This document shows, piece by piece, positions 1 to 8,190 of a stretch of 14,380 bases of DNA (position 1 is the first letter of the stretch; the number at the start of each line of letters is the position of its first letter). The notes under the pieces are model-generated. The model searched no databases. It was not told the origin of the DNA and saw only the letters and a program-made list of their open reading frames with translations. The DNA comes from Candidatus Zixiibacteriota bacterium (GTDB taxonomy: Bacteria > Zixibacteria > MSB-5A5 > UBA10806), in contig DOTU01000194.1 in assembly GCA_003520965.1 (NCBI GenBank), positions 15,331-29,710 of the forward strand, given 5' to 3'. Both the position numbers and the translations under genes were made by a program.

Positions 1-707
1 GGCTTGGTTTTATGGGCGCCGGTAAAGGCTCCCTTTTCATAACCGAAGAGCTCGGCTTCGAGTAAGTCTCTGGGTATGGCAGCGCAGTTTACTTTAACAA
101 ACGGTTCAGCCCGACGGGATGAGCGGGTGTGAATCATGCGAGCCACAATTTCCTTGCCCGTACCCGATTCGCCCCGGATGAGAACTGTAAGATCGGAGTT
201 GGCGATCTCCTCAATCAGGTTGCGCACATCGGCCATACTTTGGGAGTCGCCGATAAGAGCCTCGGTTTGTGTTTCGCGTAATCGTTCCTGGAGTTGGATA
301 AGCTCGGCTTTGAGCTTCCGTTTTTCCATTACTGAACGAATATGGATTTCGACTTCCCGGACATCGAACGGCTTGTTGATAAACTCGGCCGCTCCACGGC
401 GCACCGATTCGACGATATTTTTCGTATCACCATGGCCGGAGAGCATGATTACGTCAACGCTTTCATCGATACCACGAATCTTCTCCAGCACATCGATGCC
501 ATTCATGCCCGGCATCTGGATATCGAGGAGCACCAACTCAGGACGCTTACCGACGGGAGTCTTGCTGATCTTGTTTAACCCCTCTTTGCCATCCCGCGCC
601 GTATCTATACTGTAACCGGTTCCCAATCCCTCGGAGAGAATCCAGGAGACTTTGGGATCGTCATCGATTACCAGAATATTCACAAGACTGTTGCTAATAT
701 CTTTCAT
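1..707 (-). CDS. NtrC-family sigma-54-dependent response regulator, 3' part cut by window edge
   Basis: A cytoplasmic transcriptional activator that, once phosphorylated, should drive sigma-54 RNA polymerase open-complex formation. I translated 235 complete residues by hand. Residues 9-125 are a receiver: acidic pocket VIDDDP at 14-18, phospho-acceptor D62 in LLDIQMPG, S90, and K112 in INKPF. A short helical linker follows (about 125-150). The AAA+ domain then begins, with Walker A GESGTGKE at 179-186 and the sigma-54 contact loop GAFTGA at 226-231. Walker B, the rest of AAA+ and the expected C-terminal HTH lie outside the window; family members are usually about 450-480 residues. The ATG overlaps the TGA of the upstream hybrid kinase gene as ATGA. 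It has no strong ribosome site of its own, so translational coupling is likely. The cognate kinase should be one or both of the two kinases encoded just upstream. The target promoter is unknown. Confidence 0.95.
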   Translation of the reverse strand, partial: MKDISNSLVNILVIDDDPKVSWILSEGLGTGYSIDTARDGKEGLNKISKTPVGKRPELVLLDIQMPGMNGIDVLEKIRGIDESVDVIMLSGHGDTKNIVESVRRGAAEFINKPFDVREVEIHIRSVMEKRKLKAELIQLQERLRETQTEALIGDSQSMADVRNLIEEIANSDLTVLIRGESGTGKEIVARMIHTRSSRRAEPFVKVNCAAIPRDLLEAELFGYEKGAFTGAHKTK

Positions 708-2794
708 ACGTTAAGATCGATTGTTATAGTTGTCCCTTTATCGACTTCGCTTTTAACATCAATTTTACCGTTGTGCACGGAAATAATCCTCTCTACTATC
801 GCCAAACCCAGCCCGGTTCCGGTTTGCTTGGTGGTGAAATATCGGTCGAAAATCCGATTGAGATTATCCTCCGGTATCCCGCAGCCGGTATCCTCAAATT
901 GCAGACGGAGCCAGTCACCTTCCTGATTTTTAATCCTGGCACATCCCAGCCTTAAAGTCCCCCCTGTTTCCATACTATCGACAGCATTGAGAACAATGTT
1001 AACGAAAACCTGATACATTTCGCGTTCATTAACCATAATTGAGGGCAAACCCTGCTGGAACTCCTTAATGAGCTTTATCTTTTTATTCTTCAAATCCGAT
1101 TTTAACAAGTCGAGGCTCTTTTCAAGTACATCAACAATAAGGACCTTACGAGTTTGGTATTTATTGGGGTTGGTGAATTCAACCATCTCTTTAACCAATT
1201 CCGAGAGACGGTTAACCTCTTTTTCCGCATCCGGGAAAAACTCTCTGGCCTTTTTCCCCTCAATCTTATCTTTATAAATCTGAATGCTGCCTTTAAGATT
1301 AGTCAGAGGTTTCCGCAGGTCATGACCGATATCGGCTAAAAGCCGTCCCATAGTCACCAACTGAGCAGCGTTGAGGACCGCCCGTTGCCGTTGGTAGATA
1401 GCGGCCGTTTGCGACAAAGCTAAGACGGCCAACTCCCGCAAAGCGGTATCAAATTGGAAATCCATGGGAAAAGCCAGTACGGCCACCCCTGCCAAGGCAC
1501 GTTTTAAAAAGATCGAAATCGGTATAATTTGGATCTTTTCTCCGCCTACAAAACCCCGGATATTCTCGGCCAGAGTCTCCTCCATAACTTTGATATTCGA
1601 CTCGTCACCAAGAGTCACCGATTCATGAGCAAGGTCTATGGCTCTGACCGAAAGCGGCCAAGCGGTTTGAGGCAGGTTTCCGAAATAATATTCAAGCTGT
1701 AACTGGCTCCCGCGCTCATAGTAATCGTACCAGAGGATAAACTCAATGTTAAAAAGCTGTTTTAGGCCCTCATAGGTGGCCTGGCCGATTTTGGCCGGAT
1801 CATCCAGCATGGAGACCTTTTCCGCCAGCCTGTGTAAAACGGTGAGTTCATTGATTGTGCGGGTTTTCTCCGCGATGATGTTTACTCGATCAATCGCAAC
1901 TGCAGCGGGAAGACCAATCGAGACCAACATTGAAAGATCGTCCTGAGTAAACGATTTGCCGTTCAGTTTATTATTGAGATTAATAACCCCAAATATCTGG
2001 TCCTTATAAATTAACGGTACCGAAATCAATGATTTGGATTCATACTTCTGGCGATTGATGCGGGCAAAGCGTGGATCTTTTTCGATATCCTCAATCATTA
2101 ACGCCCGGCCAGTTTGAGCTACAAATCCCGAGATCGAAGAACCGAGTTTCATATGTGTTGATTGCACAACGCTATCCTCCAAACCACAGGAAGCGCCGAT
2201 ATAAAGCTCTTGTTTTTCGGGGTCTAAAATCATCACCGAACCCATTTTGGCGCCGATAACATCAATAGCCAGAGAGAGAATTGAGGTCAGGGCTTCGCGC
2301 AACTCAAGGGTGGTGGCCAAAAGGTTTCCCGCAGCCGATAAGGCGTTGATTTGTGCAAGCTTAAGCTCAAGAGTTTCATTTGCTACTTTAAGCTCGTTAA
2401 GGAGTTTAAGGCGCTCAAGCTCAATTTGTCTCTTTTCGATACTCTGGGCAACGGCCAGCTTTAGTTCATCCATTTCCAGGGGTTTGGTGAGATATCCGAA
2501 AGCGCCCTTATCAATGGCCAGTCGGGCACTATCGAGAGAAGCATACCCGGTAATAAGAATTACGCCCATGAAAGGGTCTCTGGCATGGGCACGGGTCAGG
2601 ATATCGATACCATCGTGGCCAGGCATTTTAATATCGGTAATGACAAGGTCGAAATCTTCCTCATCAATCTTTTGTAATGCTTTAATCGGGTCATTTTCTC
2701 CGACAACCTGATATCCCTCCATAGTCAGAAGAGTCTTCAGGCTATCCACCATACGAGGCTCATCATCGATAACCAGGATTTTTCGCTCAGTCAT
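704..2794 (-). CDS. Hybrid histidine kinase: receiver-GAF-GAF-HisKA-HATPase
   Basis: A soluble sensor kinase of 696 residues with no membrane segment or signal peptide. Residues 5-118 are an N-terminal receiver: D10/D11, phospho-acceptor D54 in ITDIKMPG, T82, K104 in LTKPLEMDEL. A coiled-coil-like stretch rich in L, E and K follows (about 115-155). GAF domain 1 is about 155-305 (SLISVPL...FGVINLNN), and a more diverged GAF-like region spans about 315-470. HisKA has its phospho-acceptor H491 in ADIGHDLRKPL. The ATPase has the N-box NIVLNAVD (N603), G1 DTGCGI (635-640) and G2 GTGLGL (659-664). The frame stays open upstream to about 3073, but that extension only overlaps the preceding kinase gene. 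The ATG at 2794 begins directly before the receiver and has a good AAGGGA site. The gene overlaps the upstream kinase by 8 bases and the NtrC gene by 4. It probably phosphorylates the NtrC-type regulator, with its receiver tuned by the upstream kinase. That wiring is inference. Confidence 0.93.
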   Translation of the reverse strand: MTERKILVIDDEPRMVDSLKTLLTMEGYQVVGENDPIKALQKIDEEDFDLVITDIKMPGHDGIDILTRAHARDPFMGVILITGYASLDSARLAIDKGAFGYLTKPLEMDELKLAVAQSIEKRQIELERLKLLNELKVANETLELKLAQINALSAAGNLLATTLELREALTSILSLAIDVIGAKMGSVMILDPEKQELYIGASCGLEDSVVQSTHMKLGSSISGFVAQTGRALMIEDIEKDPRFARINRQKYESKSLISVPLIYKDQIFGVINLNNKLNGKSFTQDDLSMLVSIGLPAAVAIDRVNIIAEKTRTINELTVLHRLAEKVSMLDDPAKIGQATYEGLKQLFNIEFILWYDYYERGSQLQLEYYFGNLPQTAWPLSVRAIDLAHESVTLGDESNIKVMEETLAENIRGFVGGEKIQIIPISIFLKRALAGVAVLAFPMDFQFDTALRELAVLALSQTAAIYQRQRAVLNAAQLVTMGRLLADIGHDLRKPLTNLKGSIQIYKDKIEGKKAREFFPDAEKEVNRLSELVKEMVEFTNPNKYQTRKVLIVDVLEKSLDLLKSDLKNKKIKLIKEFQQGLPSIMVNEREMYQVFVNIVLNAVDSMETGGTLRLGCARIKNQEGDWLRLQFEDTGCGIPEDNLNRIFDRYFTTKQTGTGLGLAIVERIISVHNGKIDVKSEVDKGTTITIDLNV

Positions 2795-4133
2795 TTTTTC
2801 CCTTAAATAATAAAGGCAACTTGATAGTGAAGATGGCCCCGCCACTTGCATTGTTGGAGGCCGAAATCGTTCCATTATGCGATGATATAATACCGTGACA
2901 TACAGCCAGGCCAAGCCCAGTACCCGATTCTTTTTTAGTTGTGTAAAACGGCTCAAATATCCTCGGTAGCTCATCCGGCGAAATCCCTGTTCCGCTATCG
3001 ATAAACTCGATCTCCGCGAATCCGTTGCGGCGACAAGCCGAAACAGTAAGCTTGCCACCTCGCGGCATGACATCGCGGGCGTTAAGAATCAAGTTCAGAA
3101 ACACTTGTTTGAGTTTGGTTGGCGAACCGTTAATCTTGATATCTTCGGTTTCATAAATTCTGGAAATTTCGATCCCCATGCTTTGCAGCTTTTGCGAAGT
3201 AAGATCCAGAGTGGAATCAACCACCTCGGTTACATTCAACTCCACCTGTTGCTCCAGAGTGGGACGATAAAAATCCAGAAGCTGACGAACGATCCGAGCT
3301 ATGCGGTCTACCTCCTCATGGACAATCGTAACATTTTTTTTGATATCATTGGAGGTGCCTGGAGATTTGGAAATAATAGTCAGGTAATTTTTAATTATCC
3401 CCAGCGGATTGTTAACCTCATGTGCAATCGAGGCGGCCAGTCGCCCCAAAGCTGCCAGCCGTTCTGATTCGATCAACCTCTTTTGCGCTGAACGCAGCTC
3501 TAAGAGCGCTTCCTTCTCGCTCTGGTAGAGGTGAGCGTTGACTATGGCTACGCTAAGTTGGTTAAGTAAAATTGAGACAAATTCCAGATCGTTTTCCTGA
3601 TAAGGCTGCCCGGAAAGCTTGCGGGGCAAGAAAAGAATTCCAAGCAGATTACCCTTTGAAATTAACGGCACGATTAGCTCGGCCTCAACTGCTTTTAGCT
3701 TGGAGTAGTCCTCGGTATCCGGCTGAACGACATCCTTCAATTCGCCGATTAGCTGAGGCCGGGCTATCCTCTGCAGATGGCGGACAAGTCGCCCCACGCG
3801 CGAGAACTGAATGGAAACATCCTTAGGCAGAGTGAGACCTTTGAAATGAAAATGCGAAAGCTTGTTGTCGGATGGATCCTGAACGACTATCGCGGCACCA
3901 GCTACTCCCATCTGCCCTATGCAGGTAAATAGGGTTGCATCCAGTAGCGATTCCACGTTGAGCATGGAATTGAGGTGGCGAGAAATTTCAAATATTGTAT
4001 AGAGATCAAAGATTTTTCGTCGCAGTCCCTTATTAGCGTCGGTTAAAACGCCGATGTGGTTTGCGACCGGAGATTCCTCAAAACCCAGTTTGAAGATTGG
4101 ATCTGTTTTATCGCGATCTTCTAAATCTGCCAT
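2787..4133 (-). CDS. Soluble GAF-domain sensor histidine kinase
   Basis: A 448-residue orthodox kinase with no transmembrane helix or signal peptide, so it senses in the cytoplasm. Residues about 40-205 form a GAF domain (LYTIFEISRHLNS at 44-56; AELIVPLISKGNLLGILFL at about 151-169). A helical linker (205-230) follows. HisKA carries phospho-acceptor H238 in IAHEVNNPLG, the NtrB/AtoS-like form of the H-box. The HATPase has the N-box VFLNLILNARD (N351), G1 DSGTGIS (379-385), the F-box EPFYTTK and G2 GTGLGL (404-409). No receiver is fused to it. It starts 20 bases after the M14 peptidase stop with only a weak GTGAG-like ribosome site and no visible promoter in the gap, so read-through from the peptidase is likely. 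Its stop overlaps the hybrid kinase start by 8 bases. The ligand of the GAF domain cannot be told from sequence. The partner is presumably the receiver of the hybrid kinase or the NtrC-family regulator. Confidence 0.94.
   Translation of the reverse strand: MADLEDRDKTDPIFKLGFEESPVANHIGVLTDANKGLRRKIFDLYTIFEISRHLNSMLNVESLLDATLFTCIGQMGVAGAAIVVQDPSDNKLSHFHFKGLTLPKDVSIQFSRVGRLVRHLQRIARPQLIGELKDVVQPDTEDYSKLKAVEAELIVPLISKGNLLGILFLPRKLSGQPYQENDLEFVSILLNQLSVAIVNAHLYQSEKEALLELRSAQKRLIESERLAALGRLAASIAHEVNNPLGIIKNYLTIISKSPGTSNDIKKNVTIVHEEVDRIARIVRQLLDFYRPTLEQQVELNVTEVVDSTLDLTSQKLQSMGIEISRIYETEDIKINGSPTKLKQVFLNLILNARDVMPRGGKLTVSACRRNGFAEIEFIDSGTGISPDELPRIFEPFYTTKKESGTGLGLAVCHGIISSHNGTISASNNASGGAIFTIKLPLLFKGKND
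2799..2804 (-). promoter_or_regulatory. Ribosome binding site fixing the hybrid kinase start
   Basis: Reading the minus strand, AAGGGA is followed by four A residues and then the ATG at 2794. It lies within the last codons of the upstream kinase gene. It supports the start that begins at the receiver domain rather than any of the upstream in-frame ATGs, whose extension has no domain character. Confidence 0.7.
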
Positions 4134-4153
4134 TCAACTCACTATTCGGCCAA

Positions 4154-7100
4154 TTAGCGTCTGATATCAATCCTGTCGTCGCAATCGCCCCCGAATGGAG
4201 CCGGACCGCCCTTGAAATACCTTACAAGATAAACAACATCAAGGCCGTTAACGCTACAACTGCCGTTGGCATCCCCCGCCAAAAAAGGTGAGGGCGCCGG
4301 CCCCCATCCCTTAAAATAGTTTATAAGAAAGACAACATCAAGGCCATTTACGATATTTGAGTTATTGGCATCCCCGGGGAGATAGAGACTGCCCACTTCA
4401 AAGCCTCTAATCTCGGAATAAGCTGACCACTGAACACCGTCGGTGGTTTTCACCCTCCAGAAATAATCGTTGCTGGCCAGCGGTAGACTATTAATATAAT
4501 TTGATTCAGTTAAAGTGGATTCGGAAATGACCATCTGCGAAAATTCATGGTTTCCTGAAAGTTCAAAAAGATAAGTGAGACCGCTGCTCGAATCAGTCCA
4601 ATCGAAATTAACAAAGGCGCGATGCGAAATAAAACCGTCTCCAGGAAGCAACAAAATTGGACATGGCAAATCCGGGGAATTATCAATAGTGAAACTTCCG
4701 GTAGCCGATCTCTCCGAATAAACCAAACTGTCGGAAGCGGTAACACGCCAGTAATAGTGGCCATTGGCGAATGGACCGGCCATTCCATAGGTAGTATCGA
4801 TATGAGTGGAATCTATCAGGCCCGGGTTCGTAAAAATCGAATCGGACGCGGTTTCGAAAACGTAATAGCGTGCCCCCACTGCGTTCGTCCAGGCGAAATT
4901 AATCAGATTTGAATTGGAAATATAGCCGTTTACAGGGAATAGCAGTTCCGGTGACGCCAAATAAGTACGCACCGTAAAACTGCGAGTTTCGCTATTATCT
5001 GAATATATAGAGCCATTATAAGCAACCACGCGCCAGAAATAACGCCCGTCCGATAATGTATCCGTAAAAGCGGAAATCAAAATAGAGGAATCGGCGACAA
5101 CGTGTTGCAAGAAGAGCGAATCAACAGCGATTTCGATTATATAACCGGTTGCTCCCTGGACATCATTCCAGTCGAAATTAACAATCGGTTGATCTGTCAA
5201 TAGGTCGCGGGGCGGGGTCTGTAAAATTGCCGGTGCAACCGGGGTATTTACCGTAAAAATTCTTTCTTGCGATCGCGGCGAGCTAAATCCTTGCCAGAAC
5301 GCAGTAACGCGCCAATAATAAGTGCGGTTTTGAAAAGGAATTATATTTGTATAAATCGTGGCAGTTAGATTGGAATCATATCGGCCAACATTGGTAAAAA
5401 GGCTATCGCGCGAGATTTCAATCGCATAGCGGTCTGCCCGAAAAACACTGGCCCAGCTAAATGTTAGATACGACGAATCCGATACAAATGCTTGATTCGG
5501 GAATAGCAAATCCGGAGGAGATAAAAAGATATTTATGGTAAAGCTATTTATTTCGGATCGATTGGAATATCCCGCCTCGTTGAAAGCTGTCACTCGCCAA
5601 TAGTATTGCCCATTGAGGAAGGGTGTAGAGTTTTCATAGTCTGAAAATGTTAGATTGGAATCGTATACGGCTATATTGTTAAAACCGATATCTTCTGCGA
5701 TTTCCAATATATACCCGGTAGCCAATTGTGCGTCATTCCAGTCGAAGGCCACGTATTCGGTATCAAACACAGAGTTATTTTGGGGCGATATTATGGTTGG
5801 CGCTGAGGGCAAAGCCTGCTCCAGGAACCAATCAAACATTGAATTTTCCGAAATAACATAGCTAAATGCGGTATCCGGGTAATAGCCATAAAGCGAAGCG
5901 GTGATATCATAGGTTCCCGGAGGAATCAGGGAAATATTGTAAATGCCATCCTCCGCAGTAGTGTCAGAGAGCCCTAATGAGCTAATACAAACTATGGCGT
6001 CATCGGGAATCGTGGACGGATTAGAAAGCCTGATACGACCTATCAATGAGTAAACGCTACCTGTCACTTCTATCTGGAAATGGTCTGAAGTTGGCCCGAG
6101 TTGACCTTGATCATCGCGAGCTTCCACATTAAACCATCGAGGCCCCGTCCCAAAGGGTCCCACTAACAAACTCTCAGAGTTTGCATTTTCAGAAAGAATA
6201 ATCGTGGAATCGAACTCATCGTAAGGGAAAACATCATCAATGTATATTCCCTCTGGATTGACACTGGCATCGGTCCAGTAGGCAAAGCGGACTTTCAACT
6301 CCTGGCCCGAGTATGTGCCCAAAGGATAAATCCCTTGAACCCAATTACCATTTGAGCTGCCAGTGATACCAAATCCCTTGTTATGACGATGAGGATTCGA
6401 ATCGGTGGACAGGTTGCCGTTGATCTCCCACCAGGTTTGACCGCCGTTTGTGGAAACCTGGACGTAGGCATAATCGTAACCATTTTCGATGTTATAAAGT
6501 GCCCAGAAGGTAAGATTTTCGTTACGTTGAATCTTAAGCCGCTCGGCAAAGGTAACATAATTGCGCATGTTGTTTCCTTGCCCGGAATAAACACTATATG
6601 AGCCGCTATGGCGAGAAATATTGGTGCGTGTAAAATTATCCAAGAAATAACCCTGAGTGTCTTCAAAATTCTGGGTATGCCGGGCATAACCCGTTTGAGT
6701 GGTTACCCGATAGGAAATTGCCTGATTAAAAGTATCCATAGAGGGACTCTGCCAATGCAGAAAAAACCTGCTGCCGGCGGCAACGGAGTCGGGGGAGGTG
6801 ATGGTTAGCATTTGAGGCAATCGGCGCTTATAGATATAAAAAGCGCGTGGCAGGAGATCTTTTAATATACTGATGTTTTCACCGATAAGCGGTCCGATAC
6901 GATTTAATTGAGGCCAAAAACCATCGTAATCATTACCAACTTCGATTACCTGGGAAATACATTTTTTATGCAGCCGATCTTCGCCATAACTCCAATCAAC
7001 AATATCACCGTTAACATTATAAAGCAATTCCCAGGGCGATCCGACGCTATAACCTATGGATTCGGCGACGGCTCCCAATGTATCATAGAGGGAATAATCA

Positions 7101-8026
7101 TCGCATTCGACATTATAATATCCCCAGGGAAAGAGAAACAGGTTGCCGTAGGCGTGGTAGTTTAATACAATGGCGAAATCGTGCTCATTAACGAAATTTT
7201 GAACTCCCGTTATCTCCGGTTCAGAGGCCGGGGTTGCCCCCCTGTAGGTTTCGGCGGAAGGATAAGGTGATGAACCGTTGTCGTCATATCCCCAAAAATA
7301 GCTGAAATTTCTATTAAGATCCACTCCAATGCTGCCATCACCGTTGAGATGACGGTTTTTACGCCACATACCGCCGCCCGCGGGGTTTGTTTGCCGATTA
7401 TATTCGTACCCATCGGGGTTCATGATCGGGCAGAAGTAAAGTTGGTAATTATTGATCAGGTCGGTCGCAATTGGGTCAATTCCATAATTGGTGAATAAGA
7501 AACGCATAAACTCCAGGCAGATTTCGCCGCTTATGGGCTCACGGGCATGGATTAGACCGCTGATAAAAGCTTCGGGTTCAAGTTCATTTGCACCTGGATT
7601 ATCTGACACCTTCATTACCCAGATGGGTCTCCCCTGCCCTGTGGTGGCAATACTGAATTTCGAAGCGCAGAAATTGGGGTAGGCGAATGCGAATGAGTCC
7701 ATAACAGCGACCATTTCGTTGAAAGTACGAAATCCGCCCATTGTGGTTCCGGCATTGCGGCTTTCATAAAAAGCCGATAAGTCCTCATGGATTGTTGAAT
7801 AAGGGATTCTAAGGTGTTGAAAAGCAGGCATCATTTGCTCGCTCACAGCAAAATCGACATAAGCGCCGGGCCGACTGAAAATAGGTTCCATCCCAAGATT
7901 TAGTATCTTTCGTACCGTTCGCTCTTCGGGGTTATAAATTCTTAATTGCTTATATATTTCGGCCTGCGCTATAGCCGCGCCTATGAAAAGGATGATGAGG
8001 AAAAAAACGATACGAATGCGTTTCAT
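4154..8026 (-). CDS. Secreted M14 zinc carboxypeptidase with five FN3-like repeats and C-terminal dockerin
   Basis: A 1290-residue secreted exopeptidase, expected to trim C-terminal residues from peptides outside the cell. Residues 1-22 are a signal peptide (KR then a hydrophobic core, AQA-type cleavage). Residues 23-90 look like a propeptide. The M14 catalytic domain spans about 98-395: zinc ligands H160 and E163 (HAREP) and H291 (NYHAYGN), substrate-binding N238-R239 in VDLNRNF, and probable catalytic E362 in QVIEVGNDY. About 450-605 is a beta-sandwich like that of immune inhibitor A / MAM proteins (QVSTNGGQTWW ... GIYIDDV). About 657-738 is a carboxypeptidase-regulatory-like domain. Residues 741-1211 are five FN3-like repeats, and 1215-1274 a dockerin-like duplication. 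The catalytic set is complete, so it should be active. It is far larger than single-domain M14 enzymes (about 300-400 residues) because of the adhesive tail. The AGGAG site lies 8 bases before the ATG. It is probably the first gene of the unit that continues into the kinases. Confidence 0.95.
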   Translation of the reverse strand: MKRIRIVFFLIILFIGAAIAQAEIYKQLRIYNPEERTVRKILNLGMEPIFSRPGAYVDFAVSEQMMPAFQHLRIPYSTIHEDLSAFYESRNAGTTMGGFRTFNEMVAVMDSFAFAYPNFCASKFSIATTGQGRPIWVMKVSDNPGANELEPEAFISGLIHAREPISGEICLEFMRFLFTNYGIDPIATDLINNYQLYFCPIMNPDGYEYNRQTNPAGGGMWRKNRHLNGDGSIGVDLNRNFSYFWGYDDNGSSPYPSAETYRGATPASEPEITGVQNFVNEHDFAIVLNYHAYGNLFLFPWGYYNVECDDYSLYDTLGAVAESIGYSVGSPWELLYNVNGDIVDWSYGEDRLHKKCISQVIEVGNDYDGFWPQLNRIGPLIGENISILKDLLPRAFYIYKRRLPQMLTITSPDSVAAGSRFFLHWQSPSMDTFNQAISYRVTTQTGYARHTQNFEDTQGYFLDNFTRTNISRHSGSYSVYSGQGNNMRNYVTFAERLKIQRNENLTFWALYNIENGYDYAYVQVSTNGGQTWWEINGNLSTDSNPHRHNKGFGITGSSNGNWVQGIYPLGTYSGQELKVRFAYWTDASVNPEGIYIDDVFPYDEFDSTIILSENANSESLLVGPFGTGPRWFNVEARDDQGQLGPTSDHFQIEVTGSVYSLIGRIRLSNPSTIPDDAIVCISSLGLSDTTAEDGIYNISLIPPGTYDITASLYGYYPDTAFSYVISENSMFDWFLEQALPSAPTIISPQNNSVFDTEYVAFDWNDAQLATGYILEIAEDIGFNNIAVYDSNLTFSDYENSTPFLNGQYYWRVTAFNEAGYSNRSEINSFTINIFLSPPDLLFPNQAFVSDSSYLTFSWASVFRADRYAIEISRDSLFTNVGRYDSNLTATIYTNIIPFQNRTYYWRVTAFWQGFSSPRSQERIFTVNTPVAPAILQTPPRDLLTDQPIVNFDWNDVQGATGYIIEIAVDSLFLQHVVADSSILISAFTDTLSDGRYFWRVVAYNGSIYSDNSETRSFTVRTYLASPELLFPVNGYISNSNLINFAWTNAVGARYYVFETASDSIFTNPGLIDSTHIDTTYGMAGPFANGHYYWRVTASDSLVYSERSATGSFTIDNSPDLPCPILLLPGDGFISHRAFVNFDWTDSSSGLTYLFELSGNHEFSQMVISESTLTESNYINSLPLASNDYFWRVKTTDGVQWSAYSEIRGFEVGSLYLPGDANNSNIVNGLDVVFLINYFKGWGPAPSPFLAGDANGSCSVNGLDVVYLVRYFKGGPAPFGGDCDDRIDIRR
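4205..4384 (-). repeat. Dockerin-like duplicated calcium-loop module (M14 residues 1215-1274)
   Basis: Two copies of a GDAN...VNGLDVV(F/Y)L(I/V)xYFKG unit lie 33 residues apart. At DNA level the shared block acaacatcaaggcc recurs at 4233 and 4332, exactly 99 bases apart, so the copies arose by duplication. Each copy keeps loop positions 1 (D1219, D1252), 3 (N1221, N1254), 9 (N1227, N1260) and 12 (D1230, D1263). Position 5, usually Asp, is Ser in both (S1223, S1256). A 16-residue polar tail follows. In dockerins this fold binds a cohesin; no cohesin is encoded here, so its anchoring role is inferred. Confidence 0.8.
4394..5806 (-). repeat. Five tandem FN3-like repeats in the M14 peptidase (residues 741-1211)
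   Basis: Repeat starts fall at about residues 741, 836, 931, 1024 and 1119, so the unit is about 93-95 residues. Each copy shows an initial SP..L.P-type strand, then (F/A)xW(N/T/A)(D/S/N), then Y..E(I/L/T)..D..F, then G.YYWRV.A, then (S)..S....F.V, the pattern of bacterial extracellular FN3 modules. Copies are clearly diverged from one another. They probably act as a spacer between catalytic domain and dockerin, or as a weak substrate or surface-binding array. Confidence 0.85.
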
Positions 8027-8027
8027 C

Positions 8028-8039
8028 GGAGGAACTCCT
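8028..8039 (-). promoter_or_regulatory. Ribosome binding site of the M14 gene inside a small hairpin
   Basis: The minus-strand leader reads AGGAGTTCCTCCG then ATG. AGGAG (8039-8035) is 8 bases from the start codon and fixes it. GGAG can pair with the CTCC at 8031-8028 across a 3-base loop, so the ribosome site might be partly masked. The pairing is only 4 bp and may mean nothing. Confidence 0.55.
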
Positions 8040-8060
8040 GAAATCTATTCCACTTATATC

Positions 8061-8088
8061 AAAATAACCAAATTGATGGGTTTGTCAA
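8061..8088 (-). promoter_or_regulatory. Sigma-70-like promoter for the M14-kinase-NtrC unit
   Basis: On the minus strand an exact TTGACA (8088-8083) is separated by 16 bases from TATTTT (8066-8061, 4 of 6 matches). Predicted initiation near 8054 gives a leader of about 28 bases containing the AGGAG site. The same stretch also reads as ATTG, 19 bases, TATTTTG, close to the Bacteroidetes pattern TTTG-N19-TAnnTTTG, so either sigma-factor class could be intended. No GG/GC sigma-54 element is seen here. Confidence 0.5.
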
Positions 8089-8190
8089 TCTTATTCTTAC
8101 CCAACATCTTGGCGCTATTGATATTACTCTATGGATAGAAACGGCATATTGAGATAAAAAATTAACTAGCCGATGAACATTTATTTTCTG

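Noticed and set aside
136..615. 159-codon plus-strand open frame opposite the NtrC regulator
   Set aside because: It is antisense to a well-supported receiver/AAA+ coding region, is rich in S, R and I as expected of a complement shadow, and has no ribosome site or recognisable motif.
2795..3073. 93-residue N-terminal extension of the hybrid kinase reading frame
   Set aside because: It lies entirely within the preceding kinase gene in another frame, has no domain character, and the ATG at 2794 has a good ribosome site directly before the receiver domain.
4394..5806. Tandem repeats considered as a CRISPR or DNA satellite
   Set aside because: The periodicity exists at protein level only (about 94 residues, diverged copies in one continuous frame) and is fully explained by FN3-like domains.
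8131..8157. Eight-codon open frame in the divergent gap, considered as a leader peptide
   Set aside because: It is too short, has no ribosome site, and is not followed by an attenuator-like structure before the M50 gene.
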